NCBI RefSeq assembly: GCF_003048575.1
Contig: NZ_PIRZ01000005.1
Location: 1-64,000 of the forward strand
Direction: 5' to 3'
From: Campylobacter concisus
GTDB taxonomy: Bacteria > Campylobacterota > Campylobacteria > Campylobacterales > Campylobacteraceae
Length of the DNA stretch: 64,000 bases
Part shown: positions 52,515-62,031 of the stretch, in pieces
Numbering within the stretch: position 1 is the first letter of the stretch
Layout of the letters: each line of letters begins with the position of its first letter
The notes under the pieces: generated by a model
The model's input: only the letters and a program-made list of their open reading frames with translations
Database searches by the model: none
What the model was told of the DNA's origin: nothing
Translations under genes and position numbers: made by a program

Positions 52515-53324
52515 TTAAGCTTTTAGGGCTAGTTTTTGAACAGCATCTTGGTTAAGGTCGCTCATGTGGCTTGTCATAACCTTTTGATACATATCAACTA
52601 AGCGCTGGGTTTCTATTAGACCAACCATTTCTAAAACTGGGTTTACATTTGACATCTGAGCATATCCTTGCATTACGCTATCAGCTTCATCAAGCTCATT
52701 TATGTCGTTAAAATTTCTAGTTTCAAAGAGGTTGTCGCCGACCTTTTTAAGATATCTTATCTCTCTTGGCTGAGCGATGTAAAATTTAGAAAATTGATTA
52801 TTATTTGAGTATAAATTTCCATTTTTATCAGCAGTTAGTACCTCGCCTTGTGGTACTTGAATGCCTCTTTGTCCAGGATTTTGTGCCTCATAGCCACTTG
52901 GTAAAACCTTATAGCCCTCCTTTGTGACGATATAACCATCGCCATCAAGGCTAAAAGAACCGTTTTTGCTAAGTTTTACACCATTTGGGGTATCAACTAA
53001 GAAAAATGCGTCGTCTCTTTTTATCGCAAAATCAAGCGTGTTTGAGCTGTATTTAAAGCCACCAGCACTAAAGTCAGTATACTCTTCGCTAACTTGTGGT
53101 ACGCGATCAAGCGTTCTATTTAAAAATTTGGCTCCATCTTTTGTATGATTTTTAAGCGGAAGCTCATCTTGCGTCTCTTTAAAAATTCTCGCAAAATCAC
53201 CAATGACTACATCATTTCTCTTATAGCCGATCGTATTTACATTTGCAAGATTATTTGAGATAACATTTAATCTGTTAAACTGCGTTACCATGCCAGCTGT
53301 GGCTTGATAATAACCATTTTGCAT
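52515..53324 (-). CDS. flgF: flagellar proximal rod protein FlgF (FlgG2)
   Basis: A 269-residue rod subunit (named flgG2 in C. jejuni). It opens MQNGYYQATAGMVTQFNRLNVISNNLANVNTIG, has YSSNTLDFAIKRDDAFF near residue 92, and ends with NPVLEMVGLIETQRLVDMYQKV near 229-250, the paired helices of axial proteins. A sigma-54 promoter lies 39 bases upstream, so it is a class II (RpoN) flagellar operon with flgG and the small peptide. Confidence 0.93.
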   Translation of the reverse strand: MQNGYYQATAGMVTQFNRLNVISNNLANVNTIGYKRNDVVIGDFARIFKETQDELPLKNHTKDGAKFLNRTLDRVPQVSEEYTDFSAGGFKYSSNTLDFAIKRDDAFFLVDTPNGVKLSKNGSFSLDGDGYIVTKEGYKVLPSGYEAQNPGQRGIQVPQGEVLTADKNGNLYSNNNQFSKFYIAQPREIRYLKKVGDNLFETRNFNDINELDEADSVMQGYAQMSNVNPVLEMVGLIETQRLVDMYQKVMTSHMSDLNQDAVQKLALKA

Positions 53325-53362
53325 ACAATTTCCTAGTCAAAATTTGATTGTTTAGAATTACT

Positions 53363-53380
53363 AAGCAATCATCGTTCCAA
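53363..53380 (-). promoter_or_regulatory. sigma-54 promoter of flgF-flgG
   Basis: On the minus strand TTGGAACGATGATTGCTT: GG and GC are separated by exactly ten bases, with the TGGAAC and TTGC cores of the RpoN consensus. It starts about 39 bases before the flgF ATG. Rod genes of Campylobacter are known RpoN targets. Confidence 0.75.
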
Positions 53381-53412
53381 CTTTGTTTTTATACACATTT
53401 ACAAAATTTGGG

Positions 53413-53418
53413 TATAAT
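53413..53418 (+). promoter_or_regulatory. -10 element of rpoD
   Basis: TATAAT after TTTGGG, 55 bases upstream of the rpoD ATG; no -35 box is apparent, which is common in this genus. AAAGGAAA precedes the start codon. Confidence 0.65.
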
Positions 53419-53473
53419 CCACTTTCTTTTAAACAACACTTAAATCACAATTAGACGATTCGAAAGGAAATTT

Positions 53474-55330
53474 ATGAGCGCCGCAAAAGACTCTTTTTCT
53501 CAGATAGAAGAGCTTTTCGCTGAAAATGCAAAAGGCTTTTTGACATACGAAAAATTAGTAAAATTATTAGACAAAGCTCCGACTGCTACGATAGTAAAAA
53601 AGATAGAACAACTAGCAAAAACGAATAAAGTCCAGCTCATCACATCTGCTGAGGCTGCAAAGCTTAGAAATTTAGCCGATGCTAAAAAACGCCAAGAAAA
53701 TGCTCAAAAAAGTGATCAAGATATCGACGAAGATCTCGATCTTTCAGGCGAAAGTGACCTTTTAGAGTGGTCAAGATCTGATAGTCCAGTAAGGATGTAT
53801 CTAAGAGAGATGGGTCAGATCGCACTTCTTACAAAAGATGAAGAGGTAGAGATCAGCAAAAGGATCGAGCTTGGCGAAGATATCATTATCGATGCATTTT
53901 GTTCTGTGCCATTTTTGATTGACTTCATACTTGACTATAAAGAGCCGCTTATCAACAGAGAACGCCGTGTAAAAGAGCTTTTTAAGAGCTTTGAGGACGA
54001 GAGTGAAAACGAAGAGAATGAAGATAGCGAAGACGATATAGACGAGGAAGATGAAGAAAACGAAGAGAACGAAGCTCCTAAAAAATCAGCCAAAAACGAT
54101 AAACGCGCTGAAAAAGTTATAGAGAGCTTTAAGGCCCTCGAAAAAGCCAAAAAAGAGTGGCTAAAGACTGCAAACAAACAAGATAAAGTTGAAAGCGATG
54201 ACACAGCTTCAAAGATGACTCTTGCATTTAAAAAGAAAATTTTAAAAGAGAAGCTGATGGACCTTGGTCCAACAAGTAAGCTAATTAGCGAAATCGTAAA
54301 ATCAATGGAAACAGCACTAAAAAGCGACGACGAATTTGACAGAGAGCTAAAACGTTTGGAGTATCGCTTGCCAATGTTTAGCGATGAGCTTAAGAAAAAT
54401 CACAAAAGCATACTAAAAGATATCATCAAGCTTAGTAAAGAAGAGATCGCAGCTCGCGTGCCAGAAGCTACAATGGTCTCAACTTATGTCGAGATCAAAA
54501 AGCTATTTACTACAAAAGAGGCGAGCAAGCAAGGCTTTGATCTTGAGCCAACAAGGCTAAAAGAAATTTTAGAGCAGATCAAACGTGGAAAGAAAATTTC
54601 TGACGAGGCAAAAGCCAGAATGGCTAAGTCAAATCTTCGTCTAGTTGTAAGTATCGCGAAACGCTATACAAATAGAGGCTTGCCATTTTTAGATCTCATC
54701 CAAGAGGGCAACATCGGCCTTATGAAGGCGGTTGATAAATTTGAATACAGAAAAGGTTATAAATTTTCAACCTACGCCACATGGTGGATCCGCCAGGCTA
54801 TTTCGCGTGCGATCGCCGATCAGGCAAGGACGATTAGAATACCTATCCATATGATAGAAACGATAAATCGTATCAACAAAATAAACCGCAAATACCTCCA
54901 AGAAGAGGGAAAAGAGCCTGATGTAAGCGTTATCGCAAAAGAGGTTGGGCTAAGCGTTGATAAGGTAAAGCAAGTCATCAAGATCACAAAAGAGCCGATC
55001 AGTCTCGAAGCTCCGATCGCAAACGAAGAAGACGGTAAATTTGGGGATTTTGTAGAGGATAAAAGCTCACTTTCTCCAATTGATCAAATTTTAAAAAGTG
55101 ACCTTAGAGAGCAGATAGATGACGTACTTTCACAGCTAAATGAGCGTGAAAAAGCGGTTATTTCGATGAGATTTGGCTTGCTTGAAGATGAGAGCGACCG
55201 CACACTTGAAGAGATCGGCAAGGCCCTAAATGTCACTCGTGAGCGCGTCCGCCAGATAGAAAGCTCAGCTATCAAAAAACTAAAACACCCAAAAGTCGGT
55301 AGAAAACTTAAAAACTACATTGAGGGCTAA
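53474..55330 (+). CDS. rpoD: RNA polymerase primary sigma factor RpoD (sigma-70)
   Basis: A 618-residue primary sigma factor. Region 1.1 covers about residues 1-70, region 1.2 has [21 protein letters not shown] near 104-124, then an extremely acidic stretch (Glu/Asp/Asn-rich, near 175-205) lies in the non-conserved region. Region 2 has [54 protein letters not shown]-type core near 391-445 (given by ends), and region 4 ends [23 protein letters not shown]. It directs housekeeping transcription. It is transcribed alone, with a terminator after it. Confidence 0.97.
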   Translation: MSAAKDSFSQIEELFAENAKGFLTYEKLVKLLDKAPTATIVKKIEQLAKTNKVQLITSAEAAKLRNLADAKKRQENAQKSDQDIDEDLDLSGESDLLEWSRSDSPVRMYLREMGQIALLTKDEEVEISKRIELGEDIIIDAFCSVPFLIDFILDYKEPLINRERRVKELFKSFEDESENEENEDSEDDIDEEDEENEENEAPKKSAKNDKRAEKVIESFKALEKAKKEWLKTANKQDKVESDDTASKMTLAFKKKILKEKLMDLGPTSKLISEIVKSMETALKSDDEFDRELKRLEYRLPMFSDELKKNHKSILKDIIKLSKEEIAARVPEATMVSTYVEIKKLFTTKEASKQGFDLEPTRLKEILEQIKRGKKISDEAKARMAKSNLRLVVSIAKRYTNRGLPFLDLIQEGNIGLMKAVDKFEYRKGYKFSTYATWWIRQAISRAIADQARTIRIPIHMIETINRINKINRKYLQEEGKEPDVSVIAKEVGLSVDKVKQVIKITKEPISLEAPIANEEDGKFGDFVEDKSSLSPIDQILKSDLREQIDDVLSQLNEREKAVISMRFGLLEDESDRTLEEIGKALNVTRERVRQIESSAIKKLKHPKVGRKLKNYIEG

Positions 55331-55337
55331 AAGCCCT
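55323..55337 (+). terminator. rpoD terminator
   Basis: AGGGC-TAAAA-GCCCT followed by TTTCTTTT. The stop codon of rpoD is inside the loop, so the transcript ends immediately after translation. Confidence 0.65.
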
Positions 55338-55546
55338 TTTCTTTTGGATATTTTCCTTAAGACTTTCTCTTTAGCTTTATAAAATTTAAATTTGATAATT
55401 TTTAGCAATAAATTTTACTAGCAAAACTACATTAATTTCATTATTGAAAGACTAGATCTAAATTTTATTTAGCCATTAAACCAACTTAAAAATAGAAACA
55501 CAAAAAAACTTAATATTTTTTAAAGAATAAAGTTAGATAAAAAGAA

Positions 55547-55569
55547 TTTACCGGTGCAAGACCGGTAAA
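55547..55569 (-). terminator. flaC terminator
   Basis: TTTACCGGT-GCAAG-ACCGGTAAA, a perfect nine-pair stem, four bases after the flaC stop. On the minus strand a T-rich run (TTCTTTTT) follows. It separates flaC from rpoD, which is transcribed towards it. Confidence 0.75.
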
Positions 55570-55572
55570 AAT

Positions 55573-56328
55573 TTATTCAGCTAGAAGTTTATCTAGTTTT
55601 GCGACCAAACTCGTAGTATCGTGAGCTTTAGCCAAAGATGCAGCATGTAGCTTTAAATTTGCTTGTAAATTTTCTTCCAAGCTCTTTGCTATATCGCTAC
55701 TATCAAGATTCTCTATACTATTAGCATTTGCCACACTTCTTGCTGCTAGAGCGTTTATGCCCCTAAATACAGCATTTTGTGTTGATCCGATCTCTGAACG
55801 AAGCGAATTTATATTTTTTAAAATTTCACCTGTATTTGAGCCGTCATCTTTTACATTTAAAAGAGCATTTGTGCCCAAATTTATATTTTTTGTACTCTCG
55901 CCTGTAAAAAATCCAAGCTCAGCATCAAATACGTTTTTGCCATTAAATTTAGCTTCTTTCACGCTATCATTCATAGCATTTCTTAGTGCGTTGATTTCGC
56001 CCTTTATGCCTTTTTGTTCATTTGCTGAGAGAGTAGGATTTGTGAGTTTGCTTGAAAGTTCACCTATTTTATCTGTACTTTTACTTAAATTTAAAAGTGT
56101 TGAGTCAGCGATCTGAAGCATTCCAATCATATCGTTTGCATTTACTAAACCTTCGTTCAAGACATTTGTTTGTGAAAGCAAACTCTCTGCGATTTGCAAA
56201 TTTGCACCTGATGCTTTGATCTCACTGTTTGCAGAGATAGCATTTAGTGCCTTCTTCTCGCTATTTTTTGCTTGATCTAAATAATAGTTTCCTGAAGCCT
56301 GGTTTGCAGTATAAGTTCCTAACTTCAT
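55573..56328 (-). CDS. flaC: flagellin-like secreted protein FlaC
   Basis: A 251-residue protein with both flagellin end helices but no variable central domain: MKLGTYTANQASGNYYL and SANLQIAESLL-type N-terminal part (GANLQIAESLLSQT near 41-54), LQIADSTLLNLSKSTD and the C-terminal NAVFRGINALAARSVANANS. This is the pattern of C. jejuni FlaC, a short flagellin secreted by the flagellar system and able to touch host cells. I start at the Met at 56328, which follows AAAGGAG; 20 codons upstream are open but have no ribosome site. Confidence 0.85.
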   Translation of the reverse strand: MKLGTYTANQASGNYYLDQAKNSEKKALNAISANSEIKASGANLQIAESLLSQTNVLNEGLVNANDMIGMLQIADSTLLNLSKSTDKIGELSSKLTNPTLSANEQKGIKGEINALRNAMNDSVKEAKFNGKNVFDAELGFFTGESTKNINLGTNALLNVKDDGSNTGEILKNINSLRSEIGSTQNAVFRGINALAARSVANANSIENLDSSDIAKSLEENLQANLKLHAASLAKAHDTTSLVAKLDKLLAE

Positions 56329-56412
56329 AACAACTCCTTTTTTATAATTCGCTATTGATTCTACTATAAATTCTATAAAAAGTTGCAAAATCTTTATAAA
56401 ATCTATTTTTCT

Positions 56413-57705
56413 TTACTCTTCTAGTCTCACTGCAACTGATCTTTTATGAGCAGTTAGCCCTTCGGCTTCGGCTAGCTGCATACATGATTTGCCAAGATGC
56501 ATGATACCTTTTCTACTCACTGAAATGATAGAGCTTCTCTTCATGAAATTTTCAACTCCAAGCGGTGAGTAAAATCTCGCGCTTCCGCCAGTTGGCAATG
56601 TGTGATTTGGTCCAGCGATATAATCCCCCATCGCTTCAGGCGTAAAGTGTCCAAAAAACATAGCGCCCGCATGAGTCACATCATCAATATAACTTAAAGC
56701 ATCGTTTGTAGCGATCTCTAGATGCTCAACAGCAAGCTCATTCATGAGGACAAAACACTCTTTTAAATCTTTTGCCACTATTATTGCAGCTTTATTTCTT
56801 ATGCTTGCACTTGCGATTGGCTCACGTTTTAGCGTCTTTAGCTCATCTTCGATGTGTCTTTGTACCGCTCTTGCAAAAGCCTCTACTGGTGTTATCAAAA
56901 AGGCACTTGCTATCTCGTCGTGCTCGGCTTGAGAGAGCATATCGATAGCTATATGGCGAGGATCAGCGCTATCATCAGCGATCACTCCTATCTCACTTGG
57001 ACCAGCAATCATATCGATATTTACGTCACCATAAACTAGCTTTTTGGCAGTCGCCACGTAGATATTACCAGGTCCTGTGATGACATCAACTTTTGGCACC
57101 GTTGTAGTTCCATATGCCATCGCTGCGATCGCACTTGCACCGCCTATTTTAAAGGCTGTTTTGATGCCGCATAGGTGCATTGCAGCAAGAAGCAAGGTAT
57201 TTACCTTGCCATTTGGTGCTGGGGTGCAAACTACGATCTCTTTTACGCCGGCTACGATCGCTGGGATCGCATTCATAAGAAGCGAGCTAGGATAAGCCGC
57301 TTTGCCACCTGGGATATAAAGGCCTGCACGATCAACCGCTGTGTATTTTGCCCCAAGTAATATGTCGTGCTCATCTTTGTAGGTCCAGTCACTTGGCTTT
57401 GTGCGCTCATGATAGCTTTTTATCCTATCGTGGGCTAAATTTAAAGCTACTCTTAGGGCGTTATCTAGAGAGTTGTAGGCCGCTTCCATCTCTTTTACGT
57501 CAATTATTATGTCGTTTTTGCCTGTGACGTTAAATTTATCAAATTTTGTTATCTGGGCAAAAAGTGCACTATCGCCATCTTTTCTTATCTCGTCTATTAC
57601 GCTAGCAACCACTGGCATTACAGCACTTATGTCATTATCACTTCGTCTAACAAGCTGCGAAAATTTACTCTCAAAGTCAGCGTCGCTGCTGTGTAAAAAT
57701 TTCAT
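56413..57705 (-). CDS. hisD: histidinol dehydrogenase HisD
   Basis: A 430-residue NAD-dependent enzyme that carries out the last two steps of histidine synthesis. Motifs include VDRAGLYIPGGKAAYPSSLLMNAIPA near residues 115-140, DVITGPGNIYVATAKKLV near 211-228, DMIAGPSEIGVIAD near 235-249, QAEHDE near 261 with zinc ligands, and GPNHTLPTGGSARFYSPL near 365-382. Length is normal. It overlaps the PLP-enzyme gene by 4 bases and closes the motor operon; other his genes are not nearby. Confidence 0.95.
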   Translation of the reverse strand: MKFLHSSDADFESKFSQLVRRSDNDISAVMPVVASVIDEIRKDGDSALFAQITKFDKFNVTGKNDIIIDVKEMEAAYNSLDNALRVALNLAHDRIKSYHERTKPSDWTYKDEHDILLGAKYTAVDRAGLYIPGGKAAYPSSLLMNAIPAIVAGVKEIVVCTPAPNGKVNTLLLAAMHLCGIKTAFKIGGASAIAAMAYGTTTVPKVDVITGPGNIYVATAKKLVYGDVNIDMIAGPSEIGVIADDSADPRHIAIDMLSQAEHDEIASAFLITPVEAFARAVQRHIEDELKTLKREPIASASIRNKAAIIVAKDLKECFVLMNELAVEHLEIATNDALSYIDDVTHAGAMFFGHFTPEAMGDYIAGPNHTLPTGGSARFYSPLGVENFMKRSSIISVSRKGIMHLGKSCMQLAEAEGLTAHKRSVAVRLEE

Positions 57706-58553
57706 TTGTGATCCTTTATTTTTAGTTTTCTCTCATATCTTTGCTTTTGTGTAATGTTACCTAAAATTCCGCCCTGGTGGATGTATAAAATTTGGTCCCC
57801 AAGCTTATCTAAATTTGCAAAAAGCGTGATGAAGCCAACAGGGTCATATACTAGGTCAAATTCCACGCCACTTTTGCAAATCTCTAGCCAAATCTCATAA
57901 AGCTCTGGGTATAAATTCCCAAAATGATACTTCTTTGGCGGATTTAAAATTTGCACCTTGCTATTTTTATCTAGCTCATAAATTTGTTTTTTTAGATAGT
58001 CACTATCCCCTACACATGGAGTAGTATAAACGCTAAGATCGGTATGCTTTGCCAGATAGCAAGCACTTGTACCTGTGCCTGATGGTAAAAAAATATCAGG
58101 CCTTATCCCACTTTTTTTGCTCCACTCATTTATCTCATTTGCCTGCGCGATAAAGCCAAGCTCGGCTTCACTTTGCGCCACGCCCTCATTTATAAAAAGT
58201 GCATTTTGGCTCTTTGCCAGCTCTTTAGCAAATTTCTCACGTTCCTCTTTTATAAAAATTTCCATGCCATTTTCAAGTGCAAATTTGAAATTTCCAACTG
58301 GATCTTGCTCTAAATTTGAGCTAAGATGAGATATGACGTAGTAAAATTTAAGCCCCTTTATCTTAGCAAAAAGGCTTAAGCTATACATCGCATTTGACTG
58401 GCTTGAGCCGTGAGAAACGATGGCTTTGATGCCGCCAAGATCAGCGTTTAAAAAATACTCTAGCTTTCTTGCTTTGTTGCCGTTAAACTCGCCTAGCAGA
58501 TCATCTCTTAAAAGCCAAAATTCTCGTCCTCTTAAGCAAATTTTATCAATCAC
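57702..58553 (-). CDS. PLP enzyme, ACC deaminase / D-cysteine desulfhydrase family
   Basis: A 283-residue fold-type II PLP enzyme. The PLP Lys is in FNGNKARKLEYFL near residues 24-36 and SHGSSQSNAMYS near 47-59 supplies the phosphate and substrate Ser/Gln. PSGTGTSACYL near 156-166 is the Gly-rich phosphate loop. It would break D-cysteine, L-cysteine or an ACC-like substrate to a 2-oxo acid and ammonia. It is shorter than E. coli DcyD (about 330), losing a C-terminal part. It overlaps its neighbours by 8 and 4 bases. Confidence 0.78.
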   Translation of the reverse strand: MIDKICLRGREFWLLRDDLLGEFNGNKARKLEYFLNADLGGIKAIVSHGSSQSNAMYSLSLFAKIKGLKFYYVISHLSSNLEQDPVGNFKFALENGMEIFIKEEREKFAKELAKSQNALFINEGVAQSEAELGFIAQANEINEWSKKSGIRPDIFLPSGTGTSACYLAKHTDLSVYTTPCVGDSDYLKKQIYELDKNSKVQILNPPKKYHFGNLYPELYEIWLEICKSGVEFDLVYDPVGFITLFANLDKLGDQILYIHQGGILGNITQKQRYERKLKIKDHK

Positions 58554-59637
58554 CCTTAAACTCCAAAAATTTCTCTATCTCGTTGATAGCCTCTTTATTT
58601 GAGAGTGAAAATTTGATCTCGATGCGCCTTGAAGCGTCCTTGTCCTCGGCTCCGTCTTTAAAAATTAGCTCGTTGTAGCTTCGTCCGCTTGCGACAAGTA
58701 GCTTTCTAAGGCGAGTATCGCCACTAAATGAGTTTATAAACTCCATCACTGCGTAAGCTCTTTTTTGTGAAAGCTCTAGATTATAAATGTAGCTTCCGTC
58801 GCTATCTGTAAAGCCTTCGATTATGATTTGATCAATATTTGACGCGATATCTTTATCATTTAAAAGCACGTCGAAATATTTACTAAGCGTGGCCTTTAGC
58901 TCCTCTTTGACCTCTTCTTTTAAGACTGCACTGCCTTTATCAAAAAGCACTGAGGAGCTAAGCTTTAGCGCGCCTGAATTTGGGTCGATCTCGATGCTTG
59001 AGCCTAGCCTATCTTTTAGGGCTGAGATCACTTTTACCCTGATACCGGTTAAATTTTTCACTCTGTCACGAGTGATGTTTAAGTCCCTTAAAAGCTCGTC
59101 ATATCTAGCCTCTCTTTGGCTCACTTGCTCAAGCAAAAAGGCGATCTTGGCTAAATTTTTCTCACTGCTTTCGTTTGCGTCGCTAAGCGCCCTATCTTTT
59201 GATGAAATTTCATCATTTAGCACGATCATCTTTTGATTTAGATCAAAAATGCTGGCGTTTAGCTCTTTTATGCTCGTGTTTGAATCCCTATTTTCCTCTA
59301 TGAGCTGGGCTAGTTTTTCTTTTAGGGCGTCTATTTGGATGACAAAAATTTCATTTGATTTTTTTAAATTTATGTTTTCATCGCTTATCTTTGAAAGCTC
59401 ACTTTTTAGGGCGTCATTTAGCTCTTCGAGTGTAAAATTTTTACCCTGGGCGTCTTTTAAATTTGCTAAAGCTGCGATGATAGCTTGCTCTTTATTTTCA
59501 AGGGTGTTTTGAGTTAGGACGTATTTTACGACGATAGCGCCGATTAGCAGCATAAAAACAAAGAGCAGACCCGCCATCAAGTCCGCGTACGAAACCCAAA
59601 AGCTTGATTGATCTTCATTATTTTTGTTTATTTTCAT
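58546..59637 (-). CDS. MotB/OmpA-like stator protein
   Basis: A 363-residue protein. A short cytoplasmic start precedes one helix containing SYADLMAGLLFVFMLLIGA (residues 16-34); Asp19 is placed like the proton-carrying Asp of MotB. A periplasmic coiled coil (about 45-205, rich in LKEKLAQLIEE-type heptads) leads to an OmpA peptidoglycan-binding domain (about 215-350) with EGFTDSDGSYIYNLELSQKRA and ASRRIEIKFS. It starts in the stop of the MotA-like gene (ATGA). The pair is not the flagellar MotAB, which lack such a long coil. Confidence 0.82.
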   Translation of the reverse strand: MKINKNNEDQSSFWVSYADLMAGLLFVFMLLIGAIVVKYVLTQNTLENKEQAIIAALANLKDAQGKNFTLEELNDALKSELSKISDENINLKKSNEIFVIQIDALKEKLAQLIEENRDSNTSIKELNASIFDLNQKMIVLNDEISSKDRALSDANESSEKNLAKIAFLLEQVSQREARYDELLRDLNITRDRVKNLTGIRVKVISALKDRLGSSIEIDPNSGALKLSSSVLFDKGSAVLKEEVKEELKATLSKYFDVLLNDKDIASNIDQIIIEGFTDSDGSYIYNLELSQKRAYAVMEFINSFSGDTRLRKLLVASGRSYNELIFKDGAEDKDASRRIEIKFSLSNKEAINEIEKFLEFKGD

Positions 59638-60947
59638 TGCACTAGATTTTCGATTTTTTCTATTACAGAATTTGCTTCTTTGTCGATCTCGTCTATGTTT
59701 TTCTTAAGCTCAGCTATCAAGCTCTCGCGCTCTTTTTCACGCTCCAAGCTCCTGCCCTCTTGCTCATATGCCGCCTTAAATATCGTCACACTCTCCACGA
59801 GTGAGGCTCTAAATTCCTTTAGTGCGTCGTTTTGCTCTTTCATGAGCGAGTAAGAAAACTCTCTTAAAACTTTGTCAAAACTTTTGATAGTCTGCTCAAG
59901 TTTAAGCTGACTCTCTTTTGTAGCGTTTAAATTTCTGCTAAAAATTTCGCTAAGCTTTGCATGCTCGGTTAAAATTTTAACCTCCATATCTTTAAAGGCA
60001 TTAGAAAACGCGCTTACTGCCTTTAGCATATCAGAGTGGATTTTTACAAATTCATCTTGTTTTAGGCTAGCTTCATTTAGCATTTTTAAATTTGCGCTAA
60101 GCTCTGCCTTGCTTTGATTGATGATATTTTTTTCAACCTCACAAAGCTCTTTTAGGCTGTTAAATTTCTCATTTGTCTGCTCGCTTAGCTCTTTTACAAA
60201 TTTATCATCAAGCACCATTTTAAAGGCGTCGTGGCTATCTTTAAAGTAGCCTACACTTGCTTTCATGAAATTTGCATTTAGCTCATTTTCCTGCCAGAAA
60301 AACTCACGGCTTAGCTCTTTTTGCTCGCTGTAAAATCTCTCAAATTTACTAATGCCGATCTTTTCAAAAAACATCCACCAAAGTGCTAAAAATATGCCGT
60401 AAATCGATACATAAAATGCCGTAGCCACGCCATTTAGCAGTATAGCGATCTCTTTTTCAAGTCCGTTTGCGGTGCTTGAGCTAAAGCTTGGCATAGAGAT
60501 AGCGATACTGATAAATGTGCCCAAAATTCCAAGCATAGGAAAGACTGCTTGGCCGATATTTGCTAGGTTGTCATTTCTAAAATTTCTTGTGTAGCTCTCG
60601 AAAAAATCTTCAAATTTAGCGTTTGCCTTTTTGACGCCTGAAATTTCAAAAAGATGAGCGATGATAAATTCTTTTAGCCTTATCTTGTAGTCTTTGGCAT
60701 TTGCCAAGAAATTTGAGTAAGCTACCAAAGCACTGTGACGTGAAAATATAAAAGCGACAAAGAGTATAACGCCCATCATCACGATGGTGTGAAGCTTCAT
60801 CTGAAAATTTATAACGCCAAGATAGGCTAGTACCGCCAAGATGTAGATAGCTAAAGGGATAAAGATAACTTTAAAAAAGACAAAGAAAGAGTGAGCTTGG
60901 CGCTCTTTTGGCACGCTTAGCTCACTAAAATCATTTTGATTTTGCAT
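59634..60947 (-). CDS. MotA/TolQ/ExbB-like ion-channel protein with coiled-coil tail
   Basis: A 437-residue protein. Helices lie at residues 21-46 and 52-69, then a cytoplasmic loop, then the channel pair IGQAVFPMLGILGTFISIAIS (131-151) and IAILLNGVATAFYVSIYG (167-184), the conserved MotA/TolQ core. Residues 200-437 form a long cytoplasmic coiled coil, rich in Lys/Glu and Phe. With the next gene it should make an ion-driven rotary or force-generating unit; the tail would transmit movement to a cytoplasmic partner. This is not the flagellar motor pair. Confidence 0.82.
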   Translation of the reverse strand: MQNQNDFSELSVPKERQAHSFFVFFKVIFIPLAIYILAVLAYLGVINFQMKLHTIVMMGVILFVAFIFSRHSALVAYSNFLANAKDYKIRLKEFIIAHLFEISGVKKANAKFEDFFESYTRNFRNDNLANIGQAVFPMLGILGTFISIAISMPSFSSSTANGLEKEIAILLNGVATAFYVSIYGIFLALWWMFFEKIGISKFERFYSEQKELSREFFWQENELNANFMKASVGYFKDSHDAFKMVLDDKFVKELSEQTNEKFNSLKELCEVEKNIINQSKAELSANLKMLNEASLKQDEFVKIHSDMLKAVSAFSNAFKDMEVKILTEHAKLSEIFSRNLNATKESQLKLEQTIKSFDKVLREFSYSLMKEQNDALKEFRASLVESVTIFKAAYEQEGRSLEREKERESLIAELKKNIDEIDKEANSVIEKIENLVQ

Positions 60948-60951
60948 AGGA

Positions 60952-62016
60952 TTAGTTCCTATTTAGGCAGTTTAAGTCGCTAAAAGCAGTCTGAAGACGC
61001 TTAACCATGCTCTCCTCGCCACTTCTTAGCCATTTCCTTGGGTCGTAGTATTTTTTATTTGGCTTATCATCGCCCTCTGGGTTGCCGATCTGCCCTTGCA
61101 AGTACGCTCTATTTTTAGCCTCATACTCGCGCACGCCGTCCCAAAATGCCCACTGCGTATCGGTATCAATGTTCATCTTAATAACGCCGTAGCTTACAGC
61201 ATTTTTGATATCTTTTAGCTCACTGCCGCTGCCGCCGTGAAATACAAAATTTACAGGCTTGTCGCTTTTTGTATTAAATTTCTTAGCAACATAGGCTTGT
61301 GAGTTTTTAAGAATTTCTGGTCTTAGCACGACATTACCCGGTTTATAGACACCATGGACGTTGCCAAAACTAGCTGCGATGCTAAATTTATCACTTATCT
61401 TACTTAGTCTTTCATAAGCAAGCGCGACATCTTCTGGCTGAGTGTAAAGAAGTGCGTTATCAACACTTGTGTTATCCACGCCGTCTTCTTCACCACCAGT
61501 GACGCCTAGCTCGATTTCTAGGCTGATGCCAAGCTCACTAAGCTCTTTTAGGTATTTCTCACATGTTCTTAAATTTTCGTTGATATTTTCTTCGCTAAGA
61601 TCAAGCATGTGGGAGCTAAAAAGTGGCACACCGTGGGCTTTTTTATGCTCGCGACTAGCAAGGATCAGCTCATCTATCCAAGGCAAAAGCTTTCTTGCGG
61701 CATGGTCTGTGTGTAAAATGACTGGTACGCCATAAGCCTTGGCAAGCAGATGAACATGCTTTGCTCCAGCGATCGCACCAAGAACGGCTGCGTTTTCGCA
61801 GGCTTTACCAGCGTAAAAACCTGCACCGCCATTACTAAACTGAACGATAATAGGCGAGTTAGCAACCTTTGCTGCTTCCAAAACAGCATTTACTGAGTCG
61901 CTGCCTACGACATTTACAGCAGGTATTGCAAAACCTTGCTCTTTGGCATAAGCATAAAGTTTTGTTACATCATCTCCGCTTAAAACACCAGGTTTTACGA
62001 TATCTAAAACGCCCAT
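60952..62016 (-). CDS. fba: class II fructose-bisphosphate aldolase
   Basis: A 354-residue zinc enzyme splitting or making fructose-1,6-bisphosphate; in Campylobacter it serves gluconeogenesis. The zinc His is in VILHTDHAARKLLPW near residues 103-117; LEIELGVTGGEEDGVD near 175-190, NFVFHGGSGS near 262 and KMNIDTDTQWAF near 285-296 are class II features. The start is at ATG 62016 because a GGAGG lies seven bases upstream, inside the codons of a longer frame starting at 62028. peb4 precedes it with 15 bases. Confidence 0.94.
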   Translation of the reverse strand: MGVLDIVKPGVLSGDDVTKLYAYAKEQGFAIPAVNVVGSDSVNAVLEAAKVANSPIIVQFSNGGAGFYAGKACENAAVLGAIAGAKHVHLLAKAYGVPVILHTDHAARKLLPWIDELILASREHKKAHGVPLFSSHMLDLSEENINENLRTCEKYLKELSELGISLEIELGVTGGEEDGVDNTSVDNALLYTQPEDVALAYERLSKISDKFSIAASFGNVHGVYKPGNVVLRPEILKNSQAYVAKKFNTKSDKPVNFVFHGGSGSELKDIKNAVSYGVIKMNIDTDTQWAFWDGVREYEAKNRAYLQGQIGNPEGDDKPNKKYYDPRKWLRSGEESMVKRLQTAFSDLNCLNRN

Positions 62017-62031
62017 TTTATCCTCCAAATT

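Noticed and set aside
55331-55546. Small gene between rpoD and flaC
   Set aside because: AT-rich, with frequent stops in all frames; only the two terminators are visible.
58546-60947. Zorya anti-phage system
   Set aside because: Only a MotA/MotB-like pair is present; no ZorC, ZorD or ZorE-type gene lies nearby, and the operon continues into PLP enzyme and hisD, so a defence label is not supported.
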